Source of the DNA: Candidatus Babeliales bacterium | Lineage (GTDB): Bacteria; Babelota; Babeliae; Babelales; JACPOV01 | DNA length: 64,000 bases | Direction: 5' to 3' | Assembly (NCBI GenBank): GCA_020054235.1 | Contig: JAGVLQ010000013.1 | Location: 67,571-131,570, forward strand | Shown: positions 42,820 through 50,573 of the stretch, one piece after another | How positions within the stretch are numbered: position 1 is the stretch's first letter | Layout of the letters: every line of letters begins with the position of its first letter | Notes under the pieces: model-generated | Told to the model about the DNA's origin: nothing | Seen by the model: only the letters and a program-made list of their open reading frames with translations | The model's database searches: none | Translations under genes and position numbers: made by a program

Positions 42820-44160
42820 TTAATAAAGCTTAAATTTTTTTAAACCTATTACACTCATCTTAGCAAGAAGCAGGCCATGATAAAAGCGCCTAATTTGTGT
42901 TGAACCATAGGTACGTTGTTTATAATGTACCGGTAGGTCAATTATTTTTAAATTTAGTTTTGCTGCACCAAATAGCAAATCAAAATCACCAAAAGGGTCG
43001 AATTCCCCGAAAAAATAACGGTTGGCTGCAATTTTTTCATAATCTTTTTTTAAAAGTACTTTAGTGCCGCAAAGGGTATCTTTGAGGCGTTGGCCTAATA
43101 ACCAACTAAAGCTGAGCGCAAAACTATGGTTTGCAATCATATTTAAAAAACGCATTGCCTCAGTTTCCATGCCATAAACCAAACGAGAACCATTGATAAA
43201 TTCACCTTTACCTTCAATAAGGGCATGGTAAAATTTTGGCAATTCTTCTGGCGGTGCGGTGAGGTCAGCATCCTGGATCATTAAAATATCACCGGTTGCT
43301 TTTTCAAACCCTTTTCTAACTGCATCACCTTTTCCCTTGCCATCTTGCTTAAAAAATTTGACGTTTTTTTCAGGATATTTTTTGATGATGCGTTCGATTT
43401 CTTGAGCGGTACCATCTTTAGAATTACCCTCAATAAAGATTATTTCTGTTTTTGTGCCCATAGGGGGACAGCGTAATACTGCAGGCTCAATATTGCCTCG
43501 TTCATTTTTACAGGGAATGATAATTGAAACGGTAAGATTTTGTGGAGTTCCTTTTTCAGGTAGGGGACGTGCAATTAAAATTTCTACCAAACACAATTTA
43601 TTGATTAATGGTAAATTCGCAATAAATGTATTAAAAAACCATGAAATAAAAGGAATATAGATCGGTACTAAAAGTTTGCGATGGTGCGTGATAACGTCAA
43701 AACCGGCAAGATGCATGAAATTTTTAAGATCATAGGAAGAAATCCAATTTTTTAAAGGAATTGGCCTTGAAAGTCTAAGCTTTTTAGTGATCCATAAAAT
43801 TGGTTCCCATAAAAAAGAGTAAAAATCGATAACAATTTTGGTTTGCGCTGAGCAAAATGGTTTTAATGATTCAAAAAGATCTTGAACATCATCAACTTCA
43901 TGGATTGTTGAAGACAAAATTAGGTAATCATATGGTTGAGATGGAAGATTTGTATTTTGTTGGGGGGTTTTTTTTAATTTTTTTGGTTCGATAGTACCGC
44001 CATGTTTTGGTTTTATTGCATCGAGTAAAATACTATTATATCCAACATTTAAAATAGAAACCCCTGAAGGTATAAAATATTGGTAGAGTTTTGCAAGATA
44101 GGTATGATAGTACCAATTTCGCTTGGTCCAATAATCGTATGAATAATTGATTTTTTTCAT
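42820..44160 (-). CDS. Degenerate methyltransferase-GT2 glycosyltransferase fusion
   Basis: From the ATG at 44160 (a longer frame starts at 44265 but lacks a ribosome site) the first 210 residues resemble a class I methyltransferase whose motif I has decayed to ILNVGYNSILL. The rest is a GT2 glycosyltransferase: SIIIPCKNERGNI, IFIEGNSKDGT, IQDADLTAPPEEL and the SGT-x-VLLKKDYE region as found in DPM1-like enzymes, without clear C-terminal anchors. It heads the minus-strand glycan run. The first half may now only hold the acceptor. Confidence 0.8.
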   Translation of the reverse strand: MKKINYSYDYWTKRNWYYHTYLAKLYQYFIPSGVSILNVGYNSILLDAIKPKHGGTIEPKKLKKTPQQNTNLPSQPYDYLILSSTIHEVDDVQDLFESLKPFCSAQTKIVIDFYSFLWEPILWITKKLRLSRPIPLKNWISSYDLKNFMHLAGFDVITHHRKLLVPIYIPFISWFFNTFIANLPLINKLCLVEILIARPLPEKGTPQNLTVSIIIPCKNERGNIEPAVLRCPPMGTKTEIIFIEGNSKDGTAQEIERIIKKYPEKNVKFFKQDGKGKGDAVRKGFEKATGDILMIQDADLTAPPEELPKFYHALIEGKGEFINGSRLVYGMETEAMRFLNMIANHSFALSFSWLLGQRLKDTLCGTKVLLKKDYEKIAANRYFFGEFDPFGDFDLLFGAAKLNLKIIDLPVHYKQRTYGSTQIRRFYHGLLLAKMSVIGLKKFKLY

Positions 44161-44359
44161 AAGGATTCTTTTTTTGATCACAACAACCTTATAGCATAAT
44201 AGTTTTTTAATCAAATTTAAAAAACTATTTATCTTTTGGAAATAAAAGTTTGATAAAAGTTGCATTAAGAATTCTATAGAAAATTAAATATTGAACAAAA
44301 TGGCGAAATATTTAATGAGATTCAATAGCTGAAAGATTACCCTAATCGGTAGAATTATT

Positions 44360-44620
44360 TTATGATTCAATTCCAAATATAACGCCGAAATTTTTATTTG
44401 CTGAATCAGTGTAAATGGTAAAATTTCGCCCAATTTTTTTTGCTACGTTTTCCATAAGGTTAAATTCAGCTGGCCTATCAACATCATCAAAAATAATAAT
44501 TGCATTTGTATTAAATAGATCAAGGTTATAAAAGAATCCCCCTCTTCCTATGGCTCCAGTGGGACCGTCAACTAAAATTAAATCATATTTTGATCCTTCA
44601 AAAGTATTTGAAGGGGCAAT
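44360..44620 (-). pseudogene. 3' remnant of a methyltransferase-like gene
   Basis: On the minus strand a frame without any start codon reads FEGSKYDLILVDGPTGA, IGRGGFFYNLDLF, NAIIIFDDVDRPAEF and ends GVIFGIES before TAA at 44360-44362. This is good coding sequence for the C-terminal third of a class I fold protein (DLILVDGP is a motif IV-like strand). The frame stays open to 44638 but resembles protein only to about 44615, where the plus-strand glycosyltransferase sequence begins. No 5' part exists nearby, so it is a truncated remnant. Confidence 0.65.
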
Positions 44621-45341
44621 TATTTTTGTCCGAGGTGATTATGATTTGGGGACAAGAAAATTGGAAACTTTTTTTGTGGAATATCATCCCAAAATAAAAA
44701 ATCGTTATGTTCTTGTTACTCATGATTCGCATCTAACAACTCCAGGACCATTTGAATCTTTTTTGGATGATCCAAAACTGATTGCTTGGTTTGGAAAAAA
44801 TATGGCGAGTAATCATCCAAAAGCAGTATGTATTCCGTTGGGTTTTGCAAATTCAAAATGGCCTCACGGTAACTTAAACATTGTACATCAGTGCGTAAAA
44901 CATGCGCAAAGCGGTGGTTATAAAAAAAATAAGTTAGCGTATATGAATTTTGATAAAAAAACATTTTCTTCTGAACGAAATTTAGTATGGAATTTGTTTT
45001 CAAATAAGCGTTTTTGTACTGTAGGAAAACGTAAGGGTTTTCAACAATTTTTAGATGATATTGCTACTTCCATGTTTGTTATAAGCCCTCGGGGTAGTGG
45101 TTATGATTGTCATCGAACCTGGGAGGCGCTTTATTTGGGTAGTTATCCAATTTTTAAAAAATCACCCATAGATAAAGTTTATGAAGGGTTGCCGGTTGTT
45201 ATTGTAGATGATTGGTCAGAAGTGACAGAGGATTTCTTGCATAAAAAATATGAAGAATACGCCCACAAGGAATTTAATTATAAAAAGCTTGATTTTGCGT
45301 ATTGGGTTAATTTGATCAAATCAGCTGCTCAAGTACACTAA
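44550..45341 (+). CDS. Exostosin-like glycosyltransferase, probably 5'-truncated
   Basis: From about residue 23 the protein looks real: IIFVRGDYDLG, RYVLVTHDSHLTTPG, IPLGFANSKWPHGN and the C-terminal SPRGSGYDCHRTWEALYLGSYPIF, which resembles the donor-site end of exostosin-like (GT47-type) transferases. The first 22 residues are simply the antisense of the neighbouring remnant, and no ribosome site precedes the ATG at 44550. The natural N-terminus, probably with a signal peptide, has been lost. It may be silent or make a shortened protein. Confidence 0.6.
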   Translation: MAPVGPSTKIKSYFDPSKVFEGAIIFVRGDYDLGTRKLETFFVEYHPKIKNRYVLVTHDSHLTTPGPFESFLDDPKLIAWFGKNMASNHPKAVCIPLGFANSKWPHGNLNIVHQCVKHAQSGGYKKNKLAYMNFDKKTFSSERNLVWNLFSNKRFCTVGKRKGFQQFLDDIATSMFVISPRGSGYDCHRTWEALYLGSYPIFKKSPIDKVYEGLPVVIVDDWSEVTEDFLHKKYEEYAHKEFNYKKLDFAYWVNLIKSAAQVH

Positions 45342-45384
45342 GATTTAAGGCTCATTTTTGCTCTTTTTGCAAAATTACTTTATT

Positions 45385-45425
45385 CTAGAGATATTCCAAA
45401 AAATTTATTCTAAAATATTCTCTAG
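45385..45425 (+). promoter_or_regulatory. Inverted repeat next to the ribosome site of the first M16 gene
   Basis: CTAGAGATATT (45385-45395) and AATATTCTCTAG (45414-45425) can pair with one bulge. The right arm ends at the AGGAG ribosome site of the gene at 45434, so the fold could mask it. Confidence 0.35.
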
Positions 45426-45433
45426 GAGCTTAA

Positions 45434-48067
45434 ATGACTGTTCCTGAAAAGCAAAAAATTTATAAAAAAGTCCTTGCTAATGGGTTGACCGTTTTGGTGC
45501 GCCCTAATCATATTATCCCCAAAGTTTCTATTCAATTATGGTACAATGTAGGCTCAAAAGACGAAAAAAGTAATGAAAAAGGAATTGCCCATCTGATTGA
45601 GCACATGATTTTTAAGGGAACCAAAAATCTTACCGAATCAGATATCAATATGATTACCCATAAGCTTTCTGGCTATTGTAATGCCTTTACTTCATATGAT
45701 TATACAGGGTATCTTTTTGATTTTCCTTCCCACCATTGGCAAGAGGCTATGCCAATAATGGCTGATTGTATGCAAAATTGTACTTTTAAGGAAGAATTTC
45801 TTGCTTCAGAAATGAAGGCCGTTATCCAAGAACTTAAAATGTACAAAGATAACTATACTTCAAGTCTTGTGGAAGAGATGATTTCAACGATTTTTGTTGA
45901 TCATCCCTATCATTATCCTATCATTGGTTTTAAACAAGATTTATGGAGTTTAAAGCGAGAAGCCTTAATTAATTTTTACAAAAAGCATTATATCCCAAAT
46001 AATGCCACGCTGGTGGTTGTGGGTGATGTTGAACCGCAAGATGTTTTTGCCCAAGCAGAAAAGAGCTTTGGGTCTATTAAGCCAGATCAAAATTATAAAA
46101 AAGATAAGTATTACTATAATCCTGATATTATTTCTAAAACGGTAACTATGTACCGAGATGTGCAGCAACCTGCCGTAATTTTGTCGTATGTTTTGCCAGG
46201 GGCAGCTTCTAAAAATGATTACCTCTATGATGTTCTTTCTTGGGTTTTAGGATTAGGTAAAGGTTCGCGCTTGCATCAGTTATTAGTTGATGAGTTGCAA
46301 TTGGCTACCGATGTGGAAGCGTTTAGCTATGATCTTTTTGATTACGCACCATTTTTTATTTATTTTCAGCCAAAAAAAGCTGAGGAAATTGAAACTATTA
46401 TTAAACTGATCGAAAAAGAAATCTCTTATCTTATTGAAAATGGCTTAACAAGTGAAGAGATTTTACGTGCAAGTAAACAAGCAGAAGCACAATATTTAGC
46501 ATTACTTGAAGATAATCAAAAGCAGGCGTATGTAATCGGACAATCGTTTATTGCAACAGGAGATGAGAATTTTCTTTTTAATTATTTAGATTTTCCTCAG
46601 GAAAAAATAAATGTATCTATCAAAAATTTATTAAAAAATTATTTTAAATCTTCAGTAATGCATAAGGGCGTTATTTTACCTCTTGCAGAGCAAGATAAAG
46701 AATATTGGCAACAACTTCAAGAACAATCAGATGCGCTTGATGCAAAAATTCTTTCGAATGTAAAGCGCGTTGCTCCTGTTGAAAAAGGGCAGCATGTCCA
46801 TACTATCGAGATTTTAAAACCGAAAAACTTTGTATTTCCTCGAGGCCAAAAAATAGAACTTCCCAATGGGCTTAAGGTTTGTTTTTACCAAAATACCAAT
46901 ATCCCCAAAATTGAACTTATTTTAAGCATGCCTGGCAAGCATTATTACGATCCTGATTTGATGCAAGGATTAAATTCATTTATGTGCGCAGTAATGCTAG
47001 AAGGCACCAAAAATTATAATGCAGCGGAGCTTGCACAAGCAATTGAATCCCGTGGTATGAGCATGAGTGTAACGCCGGGCCGCGTTTCAATGAGCATGCT
47101 TTCAAGGGATTTTGAAATAGGACTTGAACTACTATTGGAAGTTTTAACACGCGCAACATTTAATGAAAAATCGATTGAAAAAGTTCGTTCACAAATTATT
47201 GTTGAGCTCAAAAATTATTGGGACGATCCAAGTGCTTTTGTTGGACAGTTATCACGGGATCAAGTTTATAAAAATCATCCTTACAGAAAAAAAACATTTG
47301 GCGATATTCCAACTATAGAATCAATTCAGAAAAAAGATCTTGTTGAGGCTTACCAAAAATTTATTACACCAAGAAATTCGGTATTATCTATTGTTGGTGA
47401 TTTGAATGGTTACGATGTAAAAAAAGTTTTAGAAAAAAAACTTGGTGCTTGGCATGGTCCTGAAATTAAACCAATTGCATTTCCCCCATTAGAACCGATT
47501 AACCATTATGAAATAAATTACAAAATTAATCGTGATCAAGTGGTGTTAGCTTTTGTTGGCCAATCAGTTTCGCGATTGGATAAAGATTTTGATAAGTTGT
47601 TGCTCTTTGATCAAATTTTTTCTGGTGGCGTCTTAGGCTCTATGAGCTCACGGCTTTTTGCTTTACGTGAGGAATCTGGTCTATTTTATACTGTTGGCGG
47701 TTCATTACTTTCTAATGCTGATGAACAACCAGGCATGGTTTTTGTAAAAACTATTGTTTCGCTGGATCGTCTAAAAGAGGCAGAAACAGCTTTGAAAAAA
47801 GCAATTAATGAAGCTTCAACGTACCTTGATGAGCATGAATTACAAGAAGCAAAAAATGCACTTGCCAATTCATTGGTTGATAATTTTGCAACAAACCGTA
47901 ATATAGCCTCCACGATGCTCTTTCTAGAACGCTATGGGTTGCCCGATGACTTTTTTGATAATCGAGCACAGGAATATGCTGAAATTTCTGCGCAAGAAAT
48001 TTTAGCTGCGGCAAAAAAAGTTCTTGATATAAATAAAATGGTTACCATTCGTATAGGTCGGGTTTAG
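45434..48067 (+). CDS. M16-family zinc metallopeptidase without signal peptide
   Basis: A full-length pitrilysin-type protein with two M16 halves. The zinc motif is inverted, HLIEH (H53, E56 catalytic, H57), with the third ligand probably in the VIQELK helix. The second, inactive half starts near residue 475 (LPNGLKVCFY). AGGAG precedes the ATG. It shares about the whole architecture with the gene at 50560-53238, but lacks that gene's signal peptide, so it should stay in the cytosol. Confidence 0.9.
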   Translation: MTVPEKQKIYKKVLANGLTVLVRPNHIIPKVSIQLWYNVGSKDEKSNEKGIAHLIEHMIFKGTKNLTESDINMITHKLSGYCNAFTSYDYTGYLFDFPSHHWQEAMPIMADCMQNCTFKEEFLASEMKAVIQELKMYKDNYTSSLVEEMISTIFVDHPYHYPIIGFKQDLWSLKREALINFYKKHYIPNNATLVVVGDVEPQDVFAQAEKSFGSIKPDQNYKKDKYYYNPDIISKTVTMYRDVQQPAVILSYVLPGAASKNDYLYDVLSWVLGLGKGSRLHQLLVDELQLATDVEAFSYDLFDYAPFFIYFQPKKAEEIETIIKLIEKEISYLIENGLTSEEILRASKQAEAQYLALLEDNQKQAYVIGQSFIATGDENFLFNYLDFPQEKINVSIKNLLKNYFKSSVMHKGVILPLAEQDKEYWQQLQEQSDALDAKILSNVKRVAPVEKGQHVHTIEILKPKNFVFPRGQKIELPNGLKVCFYQNTNIPKIELILSMPGKHYYDPDLMQGLNSFMCAVMLEGTKNYNAAELAQAIESRGMSMSVTPGRVSMSMLSRDFEIGLELLLEVLTRATFNEKSIEKVRSQIIVELKNYWDDPSAFVGQLSRDQVYKNHPYRKKTFGDIPTIESIQKKDLVEAYQKFITPRNSVLSIVGDLNGYDVKKVLEKKLGAWHGPEIKPIAFPPLEPINHYEINYKINRDQVVLAFVGQSVSRLDKDFDKLLLFDQIFSGGVLGSMSSRLFALREESGLFYTVGGSLLSNADEQPGMVFVKTIVSLDRLKEAETALKKAINEASTYLDEHELQEAKNALANSLVDNFATNRNIASTMLFLERYGLPDDFFDNRAQEYAEISAQEILAAAKKVLDINKMVTIRIGRV

Positions 48068-48215
48068 GAATTAAAAATAGATTTAGCATGAAAATGCTTA
48101 GTTTTAAATCTTTTAAAAAATACAATTAGAATTGTTTGCACCTTTTATTTCAAAAGTATTTATCGTCAGTAATTTTAAGTGCTATTAAATAATTTGAAAC
48201 TTCTATTGCAATTTG

Positions 48216-48244
48216 TTTACAATGGTATATACTTTGTATATATA
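48216..48244 (+). promoter_or_regulatory. Promoter and operator-like palindrome of the AbrB-like gene
   Basis: TTTACA and TATATA are separated by 17 bases. Within it TATATAC-TTT-GTATATA (48226-48242) is a perfect palindrome covering the spacer and the -10 box, a good place for self-repression by the encoded AbrB-like protein. Confidence 0.5.
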
Positions 48245-48278
48245 TTTTATAAACAATCTCAAATGAGGGACTGACTTT

Positions 48279-48785
48279 ATGTTAAAAAAACTAGCCAAAT
48301 ACGGTAATAGCACGACACTTGTTATTGATAAATCAATCCTTGAATTGCTCAACATGAATGAATCAAGCATTGTTAAATTACAAACAGATGGAAAATCGCT
48401 TATTATAACTCCTATTGAATCAATTAAACAAGGTGAAAAAATTTCATATGATACCTATGAAGCATTAGTTGCGGCAAAACAATCATTTGAAAAGAAGCTT
48501 GTTCATAAAGAGCTTGATAAGCAAACAATGAAAACAGCGAAAACAGAATACCAAGGAGCTTTTGAAAAGCATACAGAAGCTTTTATTAGATTTAATACGG
48601 AGATTTTTCCAAGCAAGAAGTTCCAGGATGCACTTGCAAGCCTTACTGAAAAAATTGATCCAGCAAGTCAAGGTGAAGCATTTATAAAAGAGTTCAATAA
48701 TTTAAGAATACAGTTTTGTCCTGAGATGGCAGAACTTCAAAAAGAAATTGAGACAATAAACAAAAAGTATAATTCTATCTCTTAA
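48279..48785 (+). CDS. AbrB/MazE-like DNA-binding protein with long helical tail
   Basis: Residues 1-48 match the SpoVT/AbrB swapped-hairpin DNA-binding fold of MazE-type antitoxins (KYGNSTTLVIDKSIL, VKLQTDGKSLIITP). The following 120 residues are a charged helical extension of unknown role. No toxin gene (MazF/PemK/VapC) is beside it. GAGGGA lies 8 bases before the ATG and a palindrome covers the promoter. A regulator role is likely; membership of a toxin-antitoxin pair is not supported. Confidence 0.75.
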   Translation: MLKKLAKYGNSTTLVIDKSILELLNMNESSIVKLQTDGKSLIITPIESIKQGEKISYDTYEALVAAKQSFEKKLVHKELDKQTMKTAKTEYQGAFEKHTEAFIRFNTEIFPSKKFQDALASLTEKIDPASQGEAFIKEFNNLRIQFCPEMAELQKEIETINKKYNSIS

Positions 48786-48835
48786 AGCAATGTGTTTCTT
48801 CATTTGGTTAAATATTCATATTAATTAGGGGTATT

Positions 48836-50017
48836 ATGAAAAAATTAAGTATTATGGTAGCTATGAGTTTGTGCATAATGGGATGGTTGATAATAGCTAA
48901 TCAGAATAGTCGGCAAGAAATGATATGTAAGGATGGGGTATGTTCAATCAGAAAAGATGAAAGCATGCCAATAAACATCAAAATGGAAGAAATAGTTAAG
49001 CAAGAAGATGCTGTTATTGAAGTAACTGTTGATAACTTTGAAGCAATTGTTAAAAAAGCGACTAAACCTGTAGTGATTGATTTTTATGCTACATGGTGTC
49101 GGCCCTGTAAGAGCATAAAGCCAATTTTCTCTGAACTTGCGCAAGAAGAAAAGAACTGGGTATTTGCTGCAATTGATGTTGATACAGCACCTACGATAAT
49201 GGCAAGTTGTGGTGTGCAGGCCATGCCAACGTTTGTGATTTTTAAAGATGGGGTTCAATGGGGATCGGTTCAAGGTGTCTTGCCAAAAGAACAGCTTATG
49301 ATCGAATTTAAAAAAATTATAAGTATGAATTCTCCTATTTTGCCTACCAAAGTAGCTCAAATGCAACAATTAAAGATGGCTATTTTGCAAAAAAATCAAG
49401 ATCAAATAAAAAAACTTCTTACAGAAGGGGTTGATAGTAATGGGATTTGTGAAGGGCCAGACGGAAGCTTTACTCCCTTGCAAATAGCTATACTTTTTGG
49501 ATCAGAAGAAATTATTGATATTTTGATTAATTCAGGGGCTGTAATAAATAAATCTATTGAAGAATATACTAAAAAACAGATTGAAAATTTTGAAAAAATG
49601 ACAGAAGCCCTTCAACAATCTTTTGATTATGCTCGCAATAAAATTATAGCTTTACCTGTTTCAAGAAAGCAAACCGCTAAAATAAGTGAGCTGGAACTCC
49701 GCCAGCGATTTATGATGGCAATGAGAGATACAGCTGTTCTTAAAGATCTTATCAATGAAGGTGCTGACATTAATGTGATCTTTGAATTTGGCAAAAGTGA
49801 AGCAACTCCTTTATACCTTGCTATAATGTTAAATAATAAAGTAGCAATAGACATACTCATTGATGCTGGTGCCTCTTTTACTATCGAAATTACCAATGAA
49901 TACGGCTCTAAGAAGACTGTTGAAAATATGATTAAAGAAGATATTGAAAACTACAACAAAGTAGTTATAAAAACACATGAACGCTTTGCTTATACTTTAA
50001 ATAAAATTATATTATAA
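48836..50017 (+). CDS. Exported thioredoxin-ankyrin fusion protein
   Basis: Residues 1-21 are a hydrophobic signal or anchor. Residues 60-165 are a thioredoxin domain with DFYATWCRPCKSIKP (active pair C88, C91; CRPC in place of CGPC) and the cis-proline block AMPTFVIF. The remaining 220 residues hold ankyrin-like repeats: TPLQIAILFGSEEIIDILINSGA and ATPLYLAIMLNNKVAIDILIDAGA, joined by helical linkers. Ankyrin repeats bind proteins, so the fusion could direct thiol exchange at specific partners, perhaps in the host. A cysteine pair (C31, C36) precedes the thioredoxin domain. Confidence 0.85.
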   Translation: MKKLSIMVAMSLCIMGWLIIANQNSRQEMICKDGVCSIRKDESMPINIKMEEIVKQEDAVIEVTVDNFEAIVKKATKPVVIDFYATWCRPCKSIKPIFSELAQEEKNWVFAAIDVDTAPTIMASCGVQAMPTFVIFKDGVQWGSVQGVLPKEQLMIEFKKIISMNSPILPTKVAQMQQLKMAILQKNQDQIKKLLTEGVDSNGICEGPDGSFTPLQIAILFGSEEIIDILINSGAVINKSIEEYTKKQIENFEKMTEALQQSFDYARNKIIALPVSRKQTAKISELELRQRFMMAMRDTAVLKDLINEGADINVIFEFGKSEATPLYLAIMLNNKVAIDILIDAGASFTIEITNEYGSKKTVENMIKEDIENYNKVVIKTHERFAYTLNKIIL

Positions 50018-50025
50018 GTATTAAT

Positions 50026-50058
50026 GAGTGGTGCTTAGGCACCACTCAAGTGTTTTTT
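50026..50058 (+). terminator. Terminator of the thioredoxin-ankyrin gene
   Basis: GAGTGGTGC and GCACCACTC form a perfect 9-base stem around TTAG, and a T6 run follows five bases later. Confidence 0.85.
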
Positions 50059-50106
50059 CAATGCATAGTTAAGAAAATAATTAGAATAATTTTTTTTGAG
50101 GTTTCA

Positions 50107-50394
50107 ATGAAGAAACTTAGTTTTAAAGTACTTTTTATTTCTTTGTTAACAATTTTTTCCTTAAATGCGCAGGTAGATGTACATGAATATGAAAATTCAG
50201 TTCCTCTAAAGGGTGATTTTTATTTTAAAAATAATTCTGATAAAACTCTCTATCTTGTACTTGTATCTAAAGTAGAAAAAAATCTTGCGCAAAAAATGGT
50301 TATTGCTGAACTCAGCACTGTTAGAAAGAAACTTCTACCTAGGGAAAATACTACGATTAAATCCTCAGTTGTATATGATGAAATTATAAAATAG
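50107..50394 (+). CDS. Secreted small protein, 5' part of a frameshifted gene
   Basis: The ATG at 50107 has GAGG 5 bases upstream and an earlier in-frame ATG does not. Residues 1-20 form a signal peptide ending in LNAQ. The mature part (FYFKNNSDKTLYLVLV) looks like a small beta-domain. Reading stops at TAG after an A4 run at 50388-50391, but coding sequence continues in the next frame to 50573; one extra A would join them. I do not recognise the family. Confidence 0.55.
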   Translation: MKKLSFKVLFISLLTIFSLNAQVDVHEYENSVPLKGDFYFKNNSDKTLYLVLVSKVEKNLAQKMVIAELSTVRKKLLPRENTTIKSSVVYDEIIK

Positions 50395-50573
50395 GCTTAG
50401 TTGTTCGCTTCTTAAAAAATCAAGGTATCCAACAAACCGATTATGGAGATAGAGTTTTTCTTGATGTTAGTGATGTTCAAAAATTTCAAGTGATACCGGG
50501 AAGTTATTCTATTGAATTAGAAAATGAGGAATTAATCATAAAACAAATACAGGAAAATCATGAAAAAGCTTAA
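50382..50573 (+). pseudogene. 3' part of the frameshifted secreted-protein gene
   Basis: In the -1 frame the sequence continues as IGLVVRFLKNQGIQQTDYG, VFLDVSDVQKF and IPGSYSIELENEELII before TAA. It has no start codon of its own and overlaps the beginning of the second M16 gene by 14 bases. Joined to the preceding part it would make one protein of about 155 residues. Confidence 0.5.

Noticed and set aside
26223-44160. A mobile element carrying the glycan locus
   Set aside because: I saw no transposase, integrase, flanking tRNA or terminal repeats; a recent transfer cannot be shown from this sequence alone.
48279-48785. Toxin-antitoxin pair
   Set aside because: Only the AbrB/MazE-like half is present; the next gene is a thioredoxin-ankyrin protein, not a toxin.
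48944-49369. 141-codon minus-strand frame across the thioredoxin domain
   Set aside because: The plus strand encodes an unmistakable thioredoxin domain there; the antisense product has no recognisable features.
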